A stretch of 64,000 bases of DNA from Pseudomonas sp. PDNC002 (GCF_016919445.1 NZ_CP070356.1:751501-815500), one strand, 5' to 3'; counted from the first letter of the stretch, positions 20,146-29,950 are shown. Translations and numbers: made by a program. The notes: a model not told the origin generated them from the letters alone.

Positions 20146-21056
20146 GTACACTGCGCGCACAAGCGGAACGTAAGTCACTGTTCAAGCGCCTGGCCCTGAC
20201 CAGCCCGGCGATGATCATGCTGGTAGTGTTCCTCGTCCTGCCGCTGGGCATCATGTTCGCTGTGTCGGTCCAGGCACCGGGGGACTACGGCGGCGTGAAA
20301 TGGGGCCAGCACACCATCGAGGCCTACATCAACTTCCTCTGGGAACGCGATCTGGACGACAGCCTGGCGTTCAACGCCGACTACCTGGGCATCTTCCAGC
20401 GCTCGTTCTGGTTGTCGATCCTGACCACCCTGGGCTGCGTGCTGATCGGCTTCCCCACTGCGCTGTACCTGGCGCTGCAGGACGAACGCCGGCGCAACCT
20501 GCTGCTGTTCCTGGTCACCGTGCCGTTCTGGACCAACCTGCTGGTGCGGGTCTATGCCTGGATGCTGCTGCTGCGTAACGGCGGGTTGATCGACGAGGGC
20601 CTGCACGGGCTGGGATTCTCCAACGCATCGTTGGGCATCCTGTATACCGACAACGCGGTGATCATCGGGCTGCTCTACACCTACCTGCCGTTCATGGTCC
20701 TGCCCATCTACACCAGTCTTGAGAAGATGGACTGGCGCCTGGTGGAGGCGGCCTTCGACCTGGGCGCCAACCGCTGGAAGGCGCTGAAGCGGATCATCAT
20801 TCCGCTGGCCATGCCCGGCATCGTCGCCGGCTGCATCCTGGTGTTCATCCCCTCACTGGGCAGCTACATCATTCCCGAGCTACTGGGTGGCGGTAAGTCG
20901 CTGATGATCGGCAACCTGATCCAGCTGCAGTTCGGCACGGCGCACAACTGGCCGTTCGGCGCGGCGCTGTCCTTCGCACTGCTGGCCTTCGTGCTGCTGG
21001 CGATGATGATCTACAACATGCGCTTCAAACCGGGCGCGGCGGGAGGTCATCCATGA
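20142..21056 (+). CDS. polyamine ABC transporter permease (PotB-like)
   Basis: 304-aa inner-membrane permease with about six helices. The binding-protein-dependent transport motif [25 protein letters not shown] lies near residue 205 and docks to the ATPase. The start at 20142 overlaps the previous stop by four bases; the frame is open further upstream but only as a shadow of the ATPase gene. Its own stop overlaps the next ATG in the same way. Confidence 0.92.
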   Translation: MSTLRAQAERKSLFKRLALTSPAMIMLVVFLVLPLGIMFAVSVQAPGDYGGVKWGQHTIEAYINFLWERDLDDSLAFNADYLGIFQRSFWLSILTTLGCVLIGFPTALYLALQDERRRNLLLFLVTVPFWTNLLVRVYAWMLLLRNGGLIDEGLHGLGFSNASLGILYTDNAVIIGLLYTYLPFMVLPIYTSLEKMDWRLVEAAFDLGANRWKALKRIIIPLAMPGIVAGCILVFIPSLGSYIIPELLGGGKSLMIGNLIQLQFGTAHNWPFGAALSFALLAFVLLAMMIYNMRFKPGAAGGHP

Positions 21057-21841
21057 AGTCGGCCAACCCGCTCTGGCGGTTCACCGGAGTCCGGCCCGCT
21101 GCCTGGCTGTTCTTCGCCTTCCTCTATATCCCGATCTTCGTGCTGGTGGTGCTGAGCTTCAACAGCGGCCAGTCGGCCACGCTGTGGGAAAGCTTCAGCC
21201 TGAAGTGGTACTCGGTGGTGGCGGACGACCCGGAAATCCTCCGCGCGGCGAAGAACTCGCTGATCGTCGCGACCCTGGCCACCGTCGTCGCCACCACGCT
21301 GGCGACACTCGCGGCACTGGGCATGCGCGGTCGCACGTTCCGCGGGCAGACGCTGATGAGTGGCGTACTGGGCCTGCCGCTGCTGGTGCCGGAGATCGTC
21401 ACCGCCGTGGCGACCCTGATGTTCTTCGCCTTCATCGGCCTGAAGCTGTCGCTGTTCACCATCCTGCTGGCGCACATCGTGTTCTGCATTCCCTTCGCCT
21501 ACCTGCCGATCCGCGCCCGTCTCGAAGGCATGGACCCACGGCTGGCGGAAGCGGCGGCGGATCTCTATGCCTCGCCCTGGAAGACCTTCTGGAAGGTGAC
21601 CTTCCCCCTGCTGACGCCGGGGATCGTGTCGGGGGCGATGCTGGCGTTCATCATCTCGATGGACGACTTCGTCATCACCTACTTCGTCGCCGGTGCCGGG
21701 GCCACCACCCTGCCGGTGTACATCTTCAGCTCCATCCGAATGGGGATTTCCCCGAAGATCAACGCCATATCTTCAATAATACTGTTGATTTCCATCGCGT
21801 TCGTTGCGTTGTCGTACTACGTCGGCCAGCGTCGCCGCTGA
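21053..21841 (+). CDS. polyamine ABC transporter permease (PotC-like)
   Basis: 262-aa second permease of the same importer, with about six helices. The EAA loop reads EAAADLYASPWKTFWKVTFP. The start overlaps the potB-like stop (ATGA). A 43-bp gap with a strong Shine-Dalgarno separates it from the binding-protein gene, which allows higher translation of that subunit. Confidence 0.92.
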   Translation: MKSANPLWRFTGVRPAAWLFFAFLYIPIFVLVVLSFNSGQSATLWESFSLKWYSVVADDPEILRAAKNSLIVATLATVVATTLATLAALGMRGRTFRGQTLMSGVLGLPLLVPEIVTAVATLMFFAFIGLKLSLFTILLAHIVFCIPFAYLPIRARLEGMDPRLAEAAADLYASPWKTFWKVTFPLLTPGIVSGAMLAFIISMDDFVITYFVAGAGATTLPVYIFSSIRMGISPKINAISSIILLISIAFVALSYYVGQRRR

Positions 21842-21884
21842 CCTCCTGCCGCCAATCAAAACAACATTGCAAGGAGCTTCACCG

Positions 21885-22934
21885 ATGAAATTCCGCCGTA
21901 CCCCCATCGCCCGCGCGTTCGTCGCCGCCAGCCTGTTGCTGGCGGGCAGCGCCCACGCCGACGGCACCCTGCACTTCGCCAACTGGTCCGACTACTTCCC
22001 GCCGGAACTGTTGAAGAAGTTCGAGAAGGACACCGGCATCCACGCCACCCTGGACTCCTACGACAGCAACGAAACCCTGCTGGCCAAGCTGAAGGCCGGC
22101 GGTGGCGCCTACGACGTGGTCGTGCCGTCGGACAGCTTCATCGAGATCTTCGTCAAGGAAGGCCTGCTGCAGAAGCTCGACAAGTCGCAGCTGCCGAACC
22201 TGGCCAACCTGAAAGACAAGTTCAAGACCCTGACCTACGACCCGGGCCACGACTACTCCGTGCCCTACCTGTGGGGTACCACCGGCTACAGCTACGACAG
22301 CGCCAAGGTGCCCGGCGGCAAGCTGGATGAAAGCTGGAAGCCGTTCTTCGAGCCGCCGGAGGAGCTGAAAGGCAAGGTCGTCGCGCTCAACTCCATCGAG
22401 GAGCTGTATGCCCCGGCGTCCTACTTCCTGGGGATCGACGAGTGCACCGAGGACCCGAAAGAGGCGGCGAAGATCCAGGACCTGCTGCTCAAGCAGAAAC
22501 CGATGCTGGCCATGTACAACAGCGACGGCACCATCGAGCGCATGGCCGCCGGCGAAGTCTCCATGCACCAACAATGGAACGGCGCCTTCCACCGCGCCCA
22601 CGCCCAGCGCGCCAGCCTGGTCTACGTCTATCCGAAGGAAGGCGTGCGCCTGTTCATCGACAACCTGACCATTCCCAAGGACGCCACCAACATCAAGGAG
22701 GCCCATGCCTTCCTGAACTGGATGATGCAGCCTGAGAACATTGCCCTGGCCTCCAACTTCGCCAAGTACAACAACGCGATCGAAGGCTCGGACAAGTTCA
22801 TGGACAAGGAGCTGTTCGACGACCCGGCGATCAACACCCCGGCGGACAAGCTCGATCGCCTGAAACCCTTCAAGCTGTGTTCGCCCAAAGCGCTGCAACT
22901 GCGCTCCAAGGTCTGGACCAAACTGAAGAAATGA
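21885..22934 (+). CDS. periplasmic polyamine-binding protein (PotD-like)
   Basis: 349-aa substrate-binding protein. The signal peptide runs to SAHA (about residue 25) and the mature start DGTLHFANWSDYF is typical of PotD. I set the start at 21885, with AAGGAG at 21871-21876. At the position that separates spermidine- from putrescine-binding paralogs it has Phe (EGVRLFID), like SpuD here and unlike SpuE, which has Trp. The exact ligand is unproved. Last gene of the operon; an 11-bp GC hairpin follows. Confidence 0.9.
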   Translation: MKFRRTPIARAFVAASLLLAGSAHADGTLHFANWSDYFPPELLKKFEKDTGIHATLDSYDSNETLLAKLKAGGGAYDVVVPSDSFIEIFVKEGLLQKLDKSQLPNLANLKDKFKTLTYDPGHDYSVPYLWGTTGYSYDSAKVPGGKLDESWKPFFEPPEELKGKVVALNSIEELYAPASYFLGIDECTEDPKEAAKIQDLLLKQKPMLAMYNSDGTIERMAAGEVSMHQQWNGAFHRAHAQRASLVYVYPKEGVRLFIDNLTIPKDATNIKEAHAFLNWMMQPENIALASNFAKYNNAIEGSDKFMDKELFDDPAINTPADKLDRLKPFKLCSPKALQLRSKVWTKLKK

Positions 22935-22943
22935 CCCACAGGT

Positions 22944-22971
22944 CACCCGGCGCGGCGGTGCGCGCCGGGTG
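22944..22971 (+). terminator. GC hairpin after the ABC operon
   Basis: CACCCGGCGCG / CGCGCCGGGTG, a perfect 11-bp stem with a 6-base loop, starting 10 bp after the potD-like stop. No T-run follows, so it may stabilise the mRNA end instead of terminating. Confidence 0.55.
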
Positions 22972-23321
22972 TCCCTGACAGCCAATTTGGCCATTTCGAT
23001 CCCTTTTTGACCCTTTGCAGGGTTCTGCCCGGAGACCTCGGTTGCTAGAGTCGGGCGGCTCGCGCAGGGAGCGGCTGGAAAGGCGGCCAGCCCCGGTGCC
23101 ATCGCAGATGGCGCAGGGATTTCCCGAGGGAACGCGAGCGCGTTATCCACAAGAACAAATGCCCCGAGAACGCCCATGACCAGCTTTTGCGTCACCCTGC
23201 AGCACACACCCTCATTCCTCGCGCGTCGTCATCGCTGCGGCTGAGCCGTAAGCCGACGACTTCAGGACGGCCACCGAACGCCGCCCGCCCGCAAGACAAC
23301 AACAATCGCGAGGATTCCCCC
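22972..23321 (+). other. 350-bp leader before the APC permease, no gene seen
   Basis: Contains a short palindrome, GCCAATTTGGC (22981-22991), and a TAGAGT -10-like box at 23046-23051 with a weak TTCTGC 17 bp upstream. A small hairpin GCCATC-gca-GATGGC follows near 23098-23112. Short open frames here show no similarity to known proteins. A transcribed leader of roughly 270 nt would follow if the -10 is real. It matches no riboswitch class I know. Confidence 0.35.
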
Positions 23322-24707
23322 ATGGCCAGCCAACACAGCGCCAGCACAGCTCACACCCACCAGGGCACCCCGGTCAACGCCGACGCCCGCCTGAAACGCG
23401 TCCTGGGCCTGCCCGCCCTGGTCTTCTTCGGCCTGGTGTACATGGTCCCGCTGACCATGTTCACCACCTACGGCGTGGTCACCGAAATGACCGGCGGCCG
23501 TACCGCCAGCGCCTACCTGATCACCCTGCTGGCGATGCTGTTCACCGCCGCCTCCTACAGCTTCATGGTGCGCAAGTACCCGATCTCGGGTTCCGCGTAC
23601 TCCTACACCAGCCTGAGCTTCGGCCCGGTGGTCGGCTTCCTGTCCGGCTGGTCGCTGCTGCTCGACTACCTGTTCCTGCCGATGATCAACTACCTGCTCA
23701 TCGGCCTGTTCATGAACATCGCCTTCCCGGAAATCCCGGCCTGGATGTTCGTGGTCGCCTCCATCGCCCTGGTCACCGTGCTCAACGTCGTCGGCATCAG
23801 CCAGGTGGCCGGGATGAGCAACGTCATCGTCGGCGCGCAGCTCGTGTTCATCGCGGTGTTCGTGGTCATGTCGATCAAGACCCTCAGCGGCGGCGCGGCG
23901 ATCGACTTCAGCCTGCCCTTCGTCGGTGACGGCACCCAGCCCGGCTTTGCCCCGCTGATGGCCGGTGCCGCGGTGCTGTGCCTGTCGTTCCTGGGATTCG
24001 ACGCCGTCTCGACCATGGCCGAGGAAACCCGCGACGCCCGCCGCGACATCCCCCGCGCGATCATCATCACCACCGTCATCGCCGGCCTGATGTTCACCCT
24101 GCTGGCGATCATCAGCCAGTTGGTGTTCCCCGGCAGCGTGTTCCAGAACGCCGATTCGGCGGCCAACGAAGTGATGCTCAAGGCCGGCGGCCAGTTCCTC
24201 GGCAACTTCTTCACCTCCGCCTATATCGCCGGCTGCATCGGCTCGGCGCTGGCCTCCCAGGCCTCGGTGTCGCGCATCATCTTCACCATGGGCCGTGACG
24301 GCATCCTGCCGCGCAGCCTGTTCGGCACCCTGCACGCGCGCTTCCAGACGCCGGTGGTGGCGATCCTGGTGGTCTCGGCGATCTCCCTGCTCGCCATCGT
24401 GCTGGACCTGACCACCCTCGCCTCGATGATCAGCTTCGGCGCGCTGGTGGCCTTCTCCGTGGTCAACCTGGCGGTGATCCGCACCTACCTGGGCGTGGAG
24501 CGCCGCCGGGGCGCGAAGAACGTCCTGCTGTACGGGGCGATTCCGTTCATCGGCCTGTGCCTGACCCTGTGGCTGTGGACCAGCCTCTCGCAGCTGACGC
24601 TGATCGTCGGCCTGAGCTGGTTCGCGGTCGGCTTCGCTTATCTGGCGGTGCACACCGGCGGTTTCCGCCGCAAGGCACCGAGTGTGAATTTCGAGGAAAA
24701 CGCCTGA
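23322..24707 (+). CDS. APC superfamily amino acid/polyamine permease
   Basis: 461-aa permease with about twelve hydrophobic segments. The helix 1 pattern GLVYMVPLTMFTTYG and the helix 6 segment LSFLGFDAVSTMAEETRDARRDIPRA fit APC-type permeases (PuuP/YcaM-like). The start at 23322 has GAGGA at 23310-23314. Placement between a polyamine ABC operon and an acetylpolyamine deacetylase, 55 bp upstream of the latter, suggests a polyamine or acetylpolyamine substrate; that is inference. P. aeruginosa PA0322 appears to be the equivalent. Confidence 0.85.
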   Translation: MASQHSASTAHTHQGTPVNADARLKRVLGLPALVFFGLVYMVPLTMFTTYGVVTEMTGGRTASAYLITLLAMLFTAASYSFMVRKYPISGSAYSYTSLSFGPVVGFLSGWSLLLDYLFLPMINYLLIGLFMNIAFPEIPAWMFVVASIALVTVLNVVGISQVAGMSNVIVGAQLVFIAVFVVMSIKTLSGGAAIDFSLPFVGDGTQPGFAPLMAGAAVLCLSFLGFDAVSTMAEETRDARRDIPRAIIITTVIAGLMFTLLAIISQLVFPGSVFQNADSAANEVMLKAGGQFLGNFFTSAYIAGCIGSALASQASVSRIIFTMGRDGILPRSLFGTLHARFQTPVVAILVVSAISLLAIVLDLTTLASMISFGALVAFSVVNLAVIRTYLGVERRRGAKNVLLYGAIPFIGLCLTLWLWTSLSQLTLIVGLSWFAVGFAYLAVHTGGFRRKAPSVNFEENA

Positions 24708-24762
24708 CGGCCCAGCTACTCAGAACCCAACGGGCGCCCGGAGGCGCCCTCAGGAGCGCGTG

Positions 24763-25794
<1,032 letters not shown>

Positions 25795-25832
25795 TGGCTA
25801 GAACGTCTGGCCCCTGGCGCGGACTGGAAAGC

Positions 25833-26100
25833 CCCTCTCCCCAGCCCTCTCCCTGAAGGGAGAGGGAGCCGTTCGGCGTTGCCGGTAGGCTCGGTGTTTC
25901 GCTTGACGCCGCTCAGTCCCCTCTCCCTGAAGGGAGAAGGAGCCATTCGGCGTTGCCGGTAGGTTTGGTGTTTCGCTTGGCGCCGCTCAGTCCCCTCTCC
26001 CTGAAGGGAGAGGGAGCCATTCGGCGTTGCCGGTAGGCTCGGTGTTTCGCTTGACGCCGCTCAGTCCCCTCTCCCTTCAGGGAGAGGGTTAGGGAGAGGG
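25833..26100. repeat. expanded REPIN: 74-bp tandem array of hairpin plus spacer
   Basis: Outer arms at 25833-25853 and 26080-26100 are inverted repeats (19 of 21). Inside, the hairpin CCCTCTCCC-t(gaa)-GGGAGA recurs at 25845, 25919, 25993 and 26067, exactly 74 bp apart. The nearly identical spacers between them each hold GTTGCCGGTAGG and GTTTCGCTTG. The last copy has the inverted loop. No coding capacity. Confidence 0.85.
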
Positions 26101-26143
26101 CGGCAGAGCGTCTTCCAGGGAGCCCACAAGCACCCAAGAATGC

Positions 26144-26185
26144 AAAAAGCCGCGCCGAGGATGGGGTTCCCGGCGCGGCTTTTTT
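26144..26185. terminator. bidirectional terminator, aphB/carO
   Basis: AAAAAGCCGCGCC (26144-26156) and GGCGCGGCTTTTT (26172-26184) form a 13-bp stem with A and T tracts on either side, serving both convergent genes. Confidence 0.92.
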
Positions 26186-26197
26186 ATCGAGAGTGGA

Positions 26198-26581
26198 TTA
26201 CTGAAGGATTTCCACGCGATCCACATCGATGTCAGTGGGCTTCTGCTTGTGGTGATCGACTTCACCGGTCAGGCGCACCTTGGTGTTCTCGGAAACCGAA
26301 GTGCCCGCCGGCCAGTCGTCGTGGTCGATCTCGACCTGGATGCTGCCGGTGGCGTCCTTGAACTCGTAGTGCTCGCTGCTGATGCGCTTGGTGATGGTGC
26401 CTTCGAGCACGACCTTGGTGTCATCGGCGGCGGCCTGGGCCTGCTTCACCGTGGTGATCTGGCCGGCGGCAGCGGCGGCTGGCTGGGCATCGCTGCCCGG
26501 ACCGGTGTAGCCGCCAGCGGCCAGGGTAACGGTGGAGAACAGGCCAACGGCAGCGATCAGGGGGAAATGACGGAGTTTCAT
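26198..26581 (-). CDS. carO: CarO-like periplasmic OB-fold protein
   Basis: 127 aa. A signal peptide (about residues 1-21) is followed by a bacterial OB-fold domain of the YgiW/BOF family, with VVLEGTITKRISSEHYEF, GSIQVEIDHDDWPAG and KVRLTGEVDHHKQ. By sequence type and its place next to the acetylpolyamine gene I equate it with P. aeruginosa CarO (PA0320), a calcium-induced protein controlled by the CarSR two-component system; that link is from memory. Strong AGGAGG ribosome site. A possible response-regulator box lies 72 bp upstream of its start. Confidence 0.86.
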   Translation of the reverse strand: MKLRHFPLIAAVGLFSTVTLAAGGYTGPGSDAQPAAAAAGQITTVKQAQAAADDTKVVLEGTITKRISSEHYEFKDATGSIQVEIDHDDWPAGTSVSENTKVRLTGEVDHHKQKPTDIDVDRVEILQ

Positions 26582-26652
26582 GGAAGTGCCTCCTGGGGCG
26601 TTTTCGATGGGTTCAGCTTAGTGTCCATGGCTGAAACCAGCCTGAATCAGGA

Positions 26653-26669
26653 CTTAATCCAAGCTTAAG
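26653..26669. promoter_or_regulatory. direct-repeat response-regulator box upstream of carO
   Basis: CTTAAT-ccaag-CTTAAG: two near-identical hexamers in direct repeat with an 11-bp period, the half-site arrangement bound by PmrA/OmpR-class regulators. It lies between the upstream beta-propeller gene and carO. Thirteen of 17 bases match the box before carP. Confidence 0.5.
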
Positions 26670-26700
26670 ACCCCAGAACCGCCATTTACTCCGATCTGAA

Positions 26701-27621
26701 TCAATCCTTGGCCGGCTGCGCCTCACGCTTGAACACGTAGAACAGGTCCGGCTCGCTGACCATGTAGATGGTGCCCTGCTCGTCGATGGCCACGCCTTCT
26801 GCACGCGGGATCTTGTCGTGGAGGCCGTTGAGGCCGCCGAGCAAGCTGATGAAGCTGACCGGTTCGCCCTTCTCGTCCAGCTCCAGCAGCAGGTGCGATT
26901 CCGCCGACAGCACCAGGGTGTGGCCGGTGCGCGGATCGATGCTCAGCGCCGAGACGTTGCGCATCATCAACTGGTCGCTGGGAAGTGCGTGGAGCGCGCC
27001 GCTCAGGCTGGCGCTGCCGTCGCTGGCAAGGCTGAACAGAGTCAGCGGGTCACGCTCCTGGCCCAGCAGCAGGCGCTTCTGCCGCGGGTCCCAGGCAATG
27101 CCCTCGATGCCCTTGTTCTTCTTGCCGCGCTCGCCCAGGTCGAAGCTGGAGAGCTTCTCGGTACTCAACTCGCGGGTCTGCGGGTCGACGTGGAAGATGG
27201 TCAGGGAGTTCTTGCGCTCATCGGTCACCGCGACGTTGCCGCCCTCGAGCACCGCGACGCCTTCGGGGTTGGACATGCCCAGCAGCGGAATCACCCGCAG
27301 CACGTCACCGGTCAGCGACAGCTCGGCCAGCAACGGCTTCTTGCCGGTGACGGTGAACAGGGTGCGGGTGACCGGGTTGTAGGCGAGGTCCGACGTCTCC
27401 TGCCCTTCGATGCCACCCTTGAGCGGCTTGGCCTGGATCACCGCCGTGTAGCCCGGCAACCAGATACTCTCGGCGCGGGCCTGGGCACTGGTGTCCTGCT
27501 CGCGCAGCCAAAGACGTGCGCGGTCATCCCAGTGGAAGAGGAAGGTCAGGACGCCGATCACCACCAGGGCAATCAGCAGGGCCAGCAGCAGCCAGCGAGG
27601 ACGAAGGACGGACATGGTCAT
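26701..27621 (-). CDS. beta-propeller protein, SdiA-regulated family, carP paralog
   Basis: 306 aa with an N-terminal membrane anchor (about residues 9-28) and a periplasmic propeller. The same blade pattern as carP is present: TSDLAYNPVTRTLFTVTG, GIEGIAWDPRQKRLLLGQ and RNVSALSIDPRTGHTLVL. The closing segment, AEGVAIDEQGTIYMVSEPDLFYVFK, is nearly the same as AEGIAMDDQGTLYLVSEPNLFYVFK in carP. Two ATGs (27621 and 27615) are possible; I give the longer. It lies upstream of carO on the same strand with a 119-bp gap containing the response-regulator box. Confidence 0.84.
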   Translation of the reverse strand: MTMSVLRPRWLLLALLIALVVIGVLTFLFHWDDRARLWLREQDTSAQARAESIWLPGYTAVIQAKPLKGGIEGQETSDLAYNPVTRTLFTVTGKKPLLAELSLTGDVLRVIPLLGMSNPEGVAVLEGGNVAVTDERKNSLTIFHVDPQTRELSTEKLSSFDLGERGKKNKGIEGIAWDPRQKRLLLGQERDPLTLFSLASDGSASLSGALHALPSDQLMMRNVSALSIDPRTGHTLVLSAESHLLLELDEKGEPVSFISLLGGLNGLHDKIPRAEGVAIDEQGTIYMVSEPDLFYVFKREAQPAKD

Positions 27622-27665
27622 GGCGACTCTTGTTGATCAGCACGGCAAGGTGCCCCGCAACAAGC

Positions 27666-27690
27666 GAAGGCCGCACAAACGGCGGCCTTC
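27666..27690 (-). terminator. hairpin after the FAH gene
   Basis: GAAGGCCGC / GCGGCCTTC, a perfect 9-bp stem 16 bp past the FAH stop on the minus strand, and about 45 bp before the beta-propeller start. No strong T-run. Confidence 0.5.
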
Positions 27691-27705
27691 GGCGGGACAA
27701 CGGTG

Positions 27706-28371
27706 TTAAAGCACGCGGCTTTCGAATCGACTGGCGCCGGGAAGTTCCAGCACCACCTCGCTGCCGCTCGTGAGCGGGCCGACGCCGACCGGCGTGCCGG
27801 TGGAGACCACGTCGCCCGGCTGCAGCGAGAAGTGCCCGCAGATGTGCTGGATCAGCGGCACGATGGGGTTGAGCATGTCGCGGCTGTTGCCATCCTGGCG
27901 GACTTCACCGTCGATGGTCAGGCGGATGCCGATGTCGGTCGGGTCCGGGAAGTGGTCAGAGCTGACGAAGGGCGCCAGCACGAAGGCGCCGTCGAAGGAC
28001 TTGGCCAGCTCCCACGGCAGGCCCTTTTCCTTCAGCTTGGCCTGCACGTCGCGCAGGGTCAGGTCCAGGGCCGGGGCGTAACCGGAAATGGCATCCAGCA
28101 CTTCCTCGGTGCTCGGCTTGCGCGACAGCGGCTTGCCGATCAGCACGGCGATTTCCGCCTCGTAGTGCACCGAGCCACGGTCCTCGGGAATGGCGAAACC
28201 GCCGGCCTGGGAAACCGTGCAGGAGCCGGGCTTGATGAACAGCAGCGGCTCGGTCGGCACCGGGTTGTTCAGCTCCTTGGCGTGCTCCGCATAATTGCGG
28301 CCGACACACACCACCTTGCCCAGGGTGAAATGGATCGGGGTGCCATCGACATACTGATGCTGGTAACTCAT
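27706..28371 (-). CDS. fumarylacetoacetate hydrolase family protein
   Basis: 221-aa FAH-fold enzyme of the YcgM/acylpyruvase type. It has VVCVGRNYAEHAKEL, the metal-ligand region SVHYEAEIAVLIGK, ALDLTLRD, and the terminal PVGVGPLTSG. Members hydrolyse acylpyruvates or decarboxylate oxaloacetate with Mg or Mn; the substrate here is not fixed. The start at 28369-28371 has AGGAG upstream; the frame extends to 28452 without similarity. It follows the D-2-hydroxyglutarate dehydrogenase gene on the same strand. Confidence 0.88.
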   Translation of the reverse strand: MSYQHQYVDGTPIHFTLGKVVCVGRNYAEHAKELNNPVPTEPLLFIKPGSCTVSQAGGFAIPEDRGSVHYEAEIAVLIGKPLSRKPSTEEVLDAISGYAPALDLTLRDVQAKLKEKGLPWELAKSFDGAFVLAPFVSSDHFPDPTDIGIRLTIDGEVRQDGNSRDMLNPIVPLIQHICGHFSLQPGDVVSTGTPVGVGPLTSGSEVVLELPGASRFESRVL

Positions 28372-28480
28372 GACCGACTCCTGAACGCAAGGAAGAGATG
28401 ATCCGCGCGGGGTTCGTGACCCCGCGCGGTTGCCCGCATCCTGCCGGCGCACGCGCCACTTCCTGTGACGCTGACGTGCG

Positions 28481-28515
28481 AAGGGCCGGCCCCTCTATCC
28501 GAAGAGCCGGCCCTT
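28481..28515 (-). terminator. hairpin between D2HGDH and FAH genes
   Basis: AAGGGCCGGC / GCCGGCCCTT, a perfect 10-bp stem with a 15-base loop, just past the D2HGDH stop. The T-run is short, so it could separate the two genes only partly. Confidence 0.5.
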
Positions 28516-28531
28516 CTCTATAGGCAGCGAC

Positions 28532-29950
28532 TTATTCGGCGAAAATCTTGCCGGGATTCATGATCCCGTTCGGGTCGAACACCGCCTTGACCGCCTTCAT
28601 GTAGCCGATTTCAGCCTCGGAGCGAGAGTAACCCAGGTAATCGCGCTTGGTCATGCCCACGCCGTGCTCGGCGGAGATGGAGCCGTTGTACTTCTGCACG
28701 GTCTCGAACACCCACTTGTTGACGGTCGCGCACTTGGCGAAGAACTCGTCCTTGCTCAGGTTCTCGGGCTTCAAGATGTTCAGGTGCAGGTTGCCGTCGC
28801 CGATGTGGCCGAACCACACGACTTCGAAGTCGGGGTAGTTGGCCTCGACGATGGTGTCGATGTCCTTGAGGAAGGCCGGGACCTTGCTGACGGTAACGGA
28901 GATGTCGTTCTTGTACGGCGTCCAGTGCGAGATGGTCTCGGAGATGTACTCGCGCAGCTTCCACAGGTTCTGCAGCTGCTGCTCGCTCTGGCTCATCACG
29001 CCGTCCAGCACCCAGCCCTGCTCTACACAATGTTCGAAAGTCGCCAGCGCCTCGTTGGCCACTTCCTCGGTGGTCGCTTCGAATTCCAGCAGCGCGTAGA
29101 ACGGGCAATCGGTCTCGAAGGCCGGCGGTACGTCGCCGCGGGCCATGATCTTGGCCAGGGCCTTGTCGGAGAAGAACTCGAAGGCGGTCAGGTCCAGCTT
29201 GCTCTGGAAGGCGTGCAGCACCGGCATGATCGAATCGAAGTCCGGAGTACCGAGGACCATCGCGGTGAGGTTCTTCGGCTGGCGCTCCAGGCGCATGGTC
29301 GCCTCGACCACGAAGCCCAGGGTGCCTTCGGCGCCGATGAACAGCTGGCGCAGGTCGTAGCCGGTGGCGTTCTTGATCAGGTCCTTGTTCAGCTCCAGCA
29401 GGTCGCCCTTGCCGGTGACGACCTTCATGCCGGCCACCCAGTTGCGGGTCATGCCGTAGCGAATGACCTTGATCCCGCCGGCATTGGTGCCGATGTTGCC
29501 GCCAATCTGGCTGGAACCGGAGGACGCGAAGTCCACCGGGTAATAGAGGCCATGCTCTTCGGCGAAGGTCTGCAGCTGCTTGGTGATCACGCCCGGCTGG
29601 CAAACCGCGGTGCGGTCGAATTCGTTGAATTCGACGATCTTATTCATGTAGTCGAAGGCCACGACCACTTCGCCATTGGCGGCGACGGCGGCAGCGGAGA
29701 GACCGGTACGGCCGCCCGAGGGGACCAGCGCGACCTTGTGCTCATTGGCCCAGCGAACGATGGCCTGAACCTGCTCGGTGCTCTTGGGGAAGGCGATCGC
29801 CAGCGGCGCCGGGGCGAAATGTTTGGTCCAATCCTTGCCATAGGTTTCGAGGGAATCGGCGTCTGTCAGCAGCTTCCCGGCATCCAGCAGGGGCTTGAGC
29901 GATTCGATCAGGGCGTCGCGGGTCATTGGAGGAACTCTCAAATGGTTCAT
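28532..29950 (-). CDS. D-2-hydroxyglutarate dehydrogenase (FAD-linked)
   Basis: 472-aa flavoprotein of the GlcD/vanillyl-alcohol oxidase fold. The FAD-binding half carries VALVPSGGRTGLSAAA and SSGSSQIGGNIGTNAGGIKVIRYG. The C-terminal cap has WFGHIGDGNLHLNI with the metal/substrate histidines, and ISAEHGVGMTKRDYL. The enzyme oxidises D-2-hydroxyglutarate to 2-oxoglutarate and passes electrons to an acceptor. It is divergent from serA, whose side reaction makes D-2-hydroxyglutarate, so the pair is functionally linked in related Pseudomonas. The start at 29950 has AGGAC upstream; a second ATG at 29926 is possible. Confidence 0.88.
   Translation of the reverse strand: MNHLRVPPMTRDALIESLKPLLDAGKLLTDADSLETYGKDWTKHFAPAPLAIAFPKSTEQVQAIVRWANEHKVALVPSGGRTGLSAAAVAANGEVVVAFDYMNKIVEFNEFDRTAVCQPGVITKQLQTFAEEHGLYYPVDFASSGSSQIGGNIGTNAGGIKVIRYGMTRNWVAGMKVVTGKGDLLELNKDLIKNATGYDLRQLFIGAEGTLGFVVEATMRLERQPKNLTAMVLGTPDFDSIMPVLHAFQSKLDLTAFEFFSDKALAKIMARGDVPPAFETDCPFYALLEFEATTEEVANEALATFEHCVEQGWVLDGVMSQSEQQLQNLWKLREYISETISHWTPYKNDISVTVSKVPAFLKDIDTIVEANYPDFEVVWFGHIGDGNLHLNILKPENLSKDEFFAKCATVNKWVFETVQKYNGSISAEHGVGMTKRDYLGYSRSEAEIGYMKAVKAVFDPNGIMNPGKIFAE

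Noticed and set aside
25833..26100. CRISPR array
   Set aside because: The 74-bp repeated unit contains near-identical spacers, not unique ones, and no cas genes are near; it is an amplified REP-type element.
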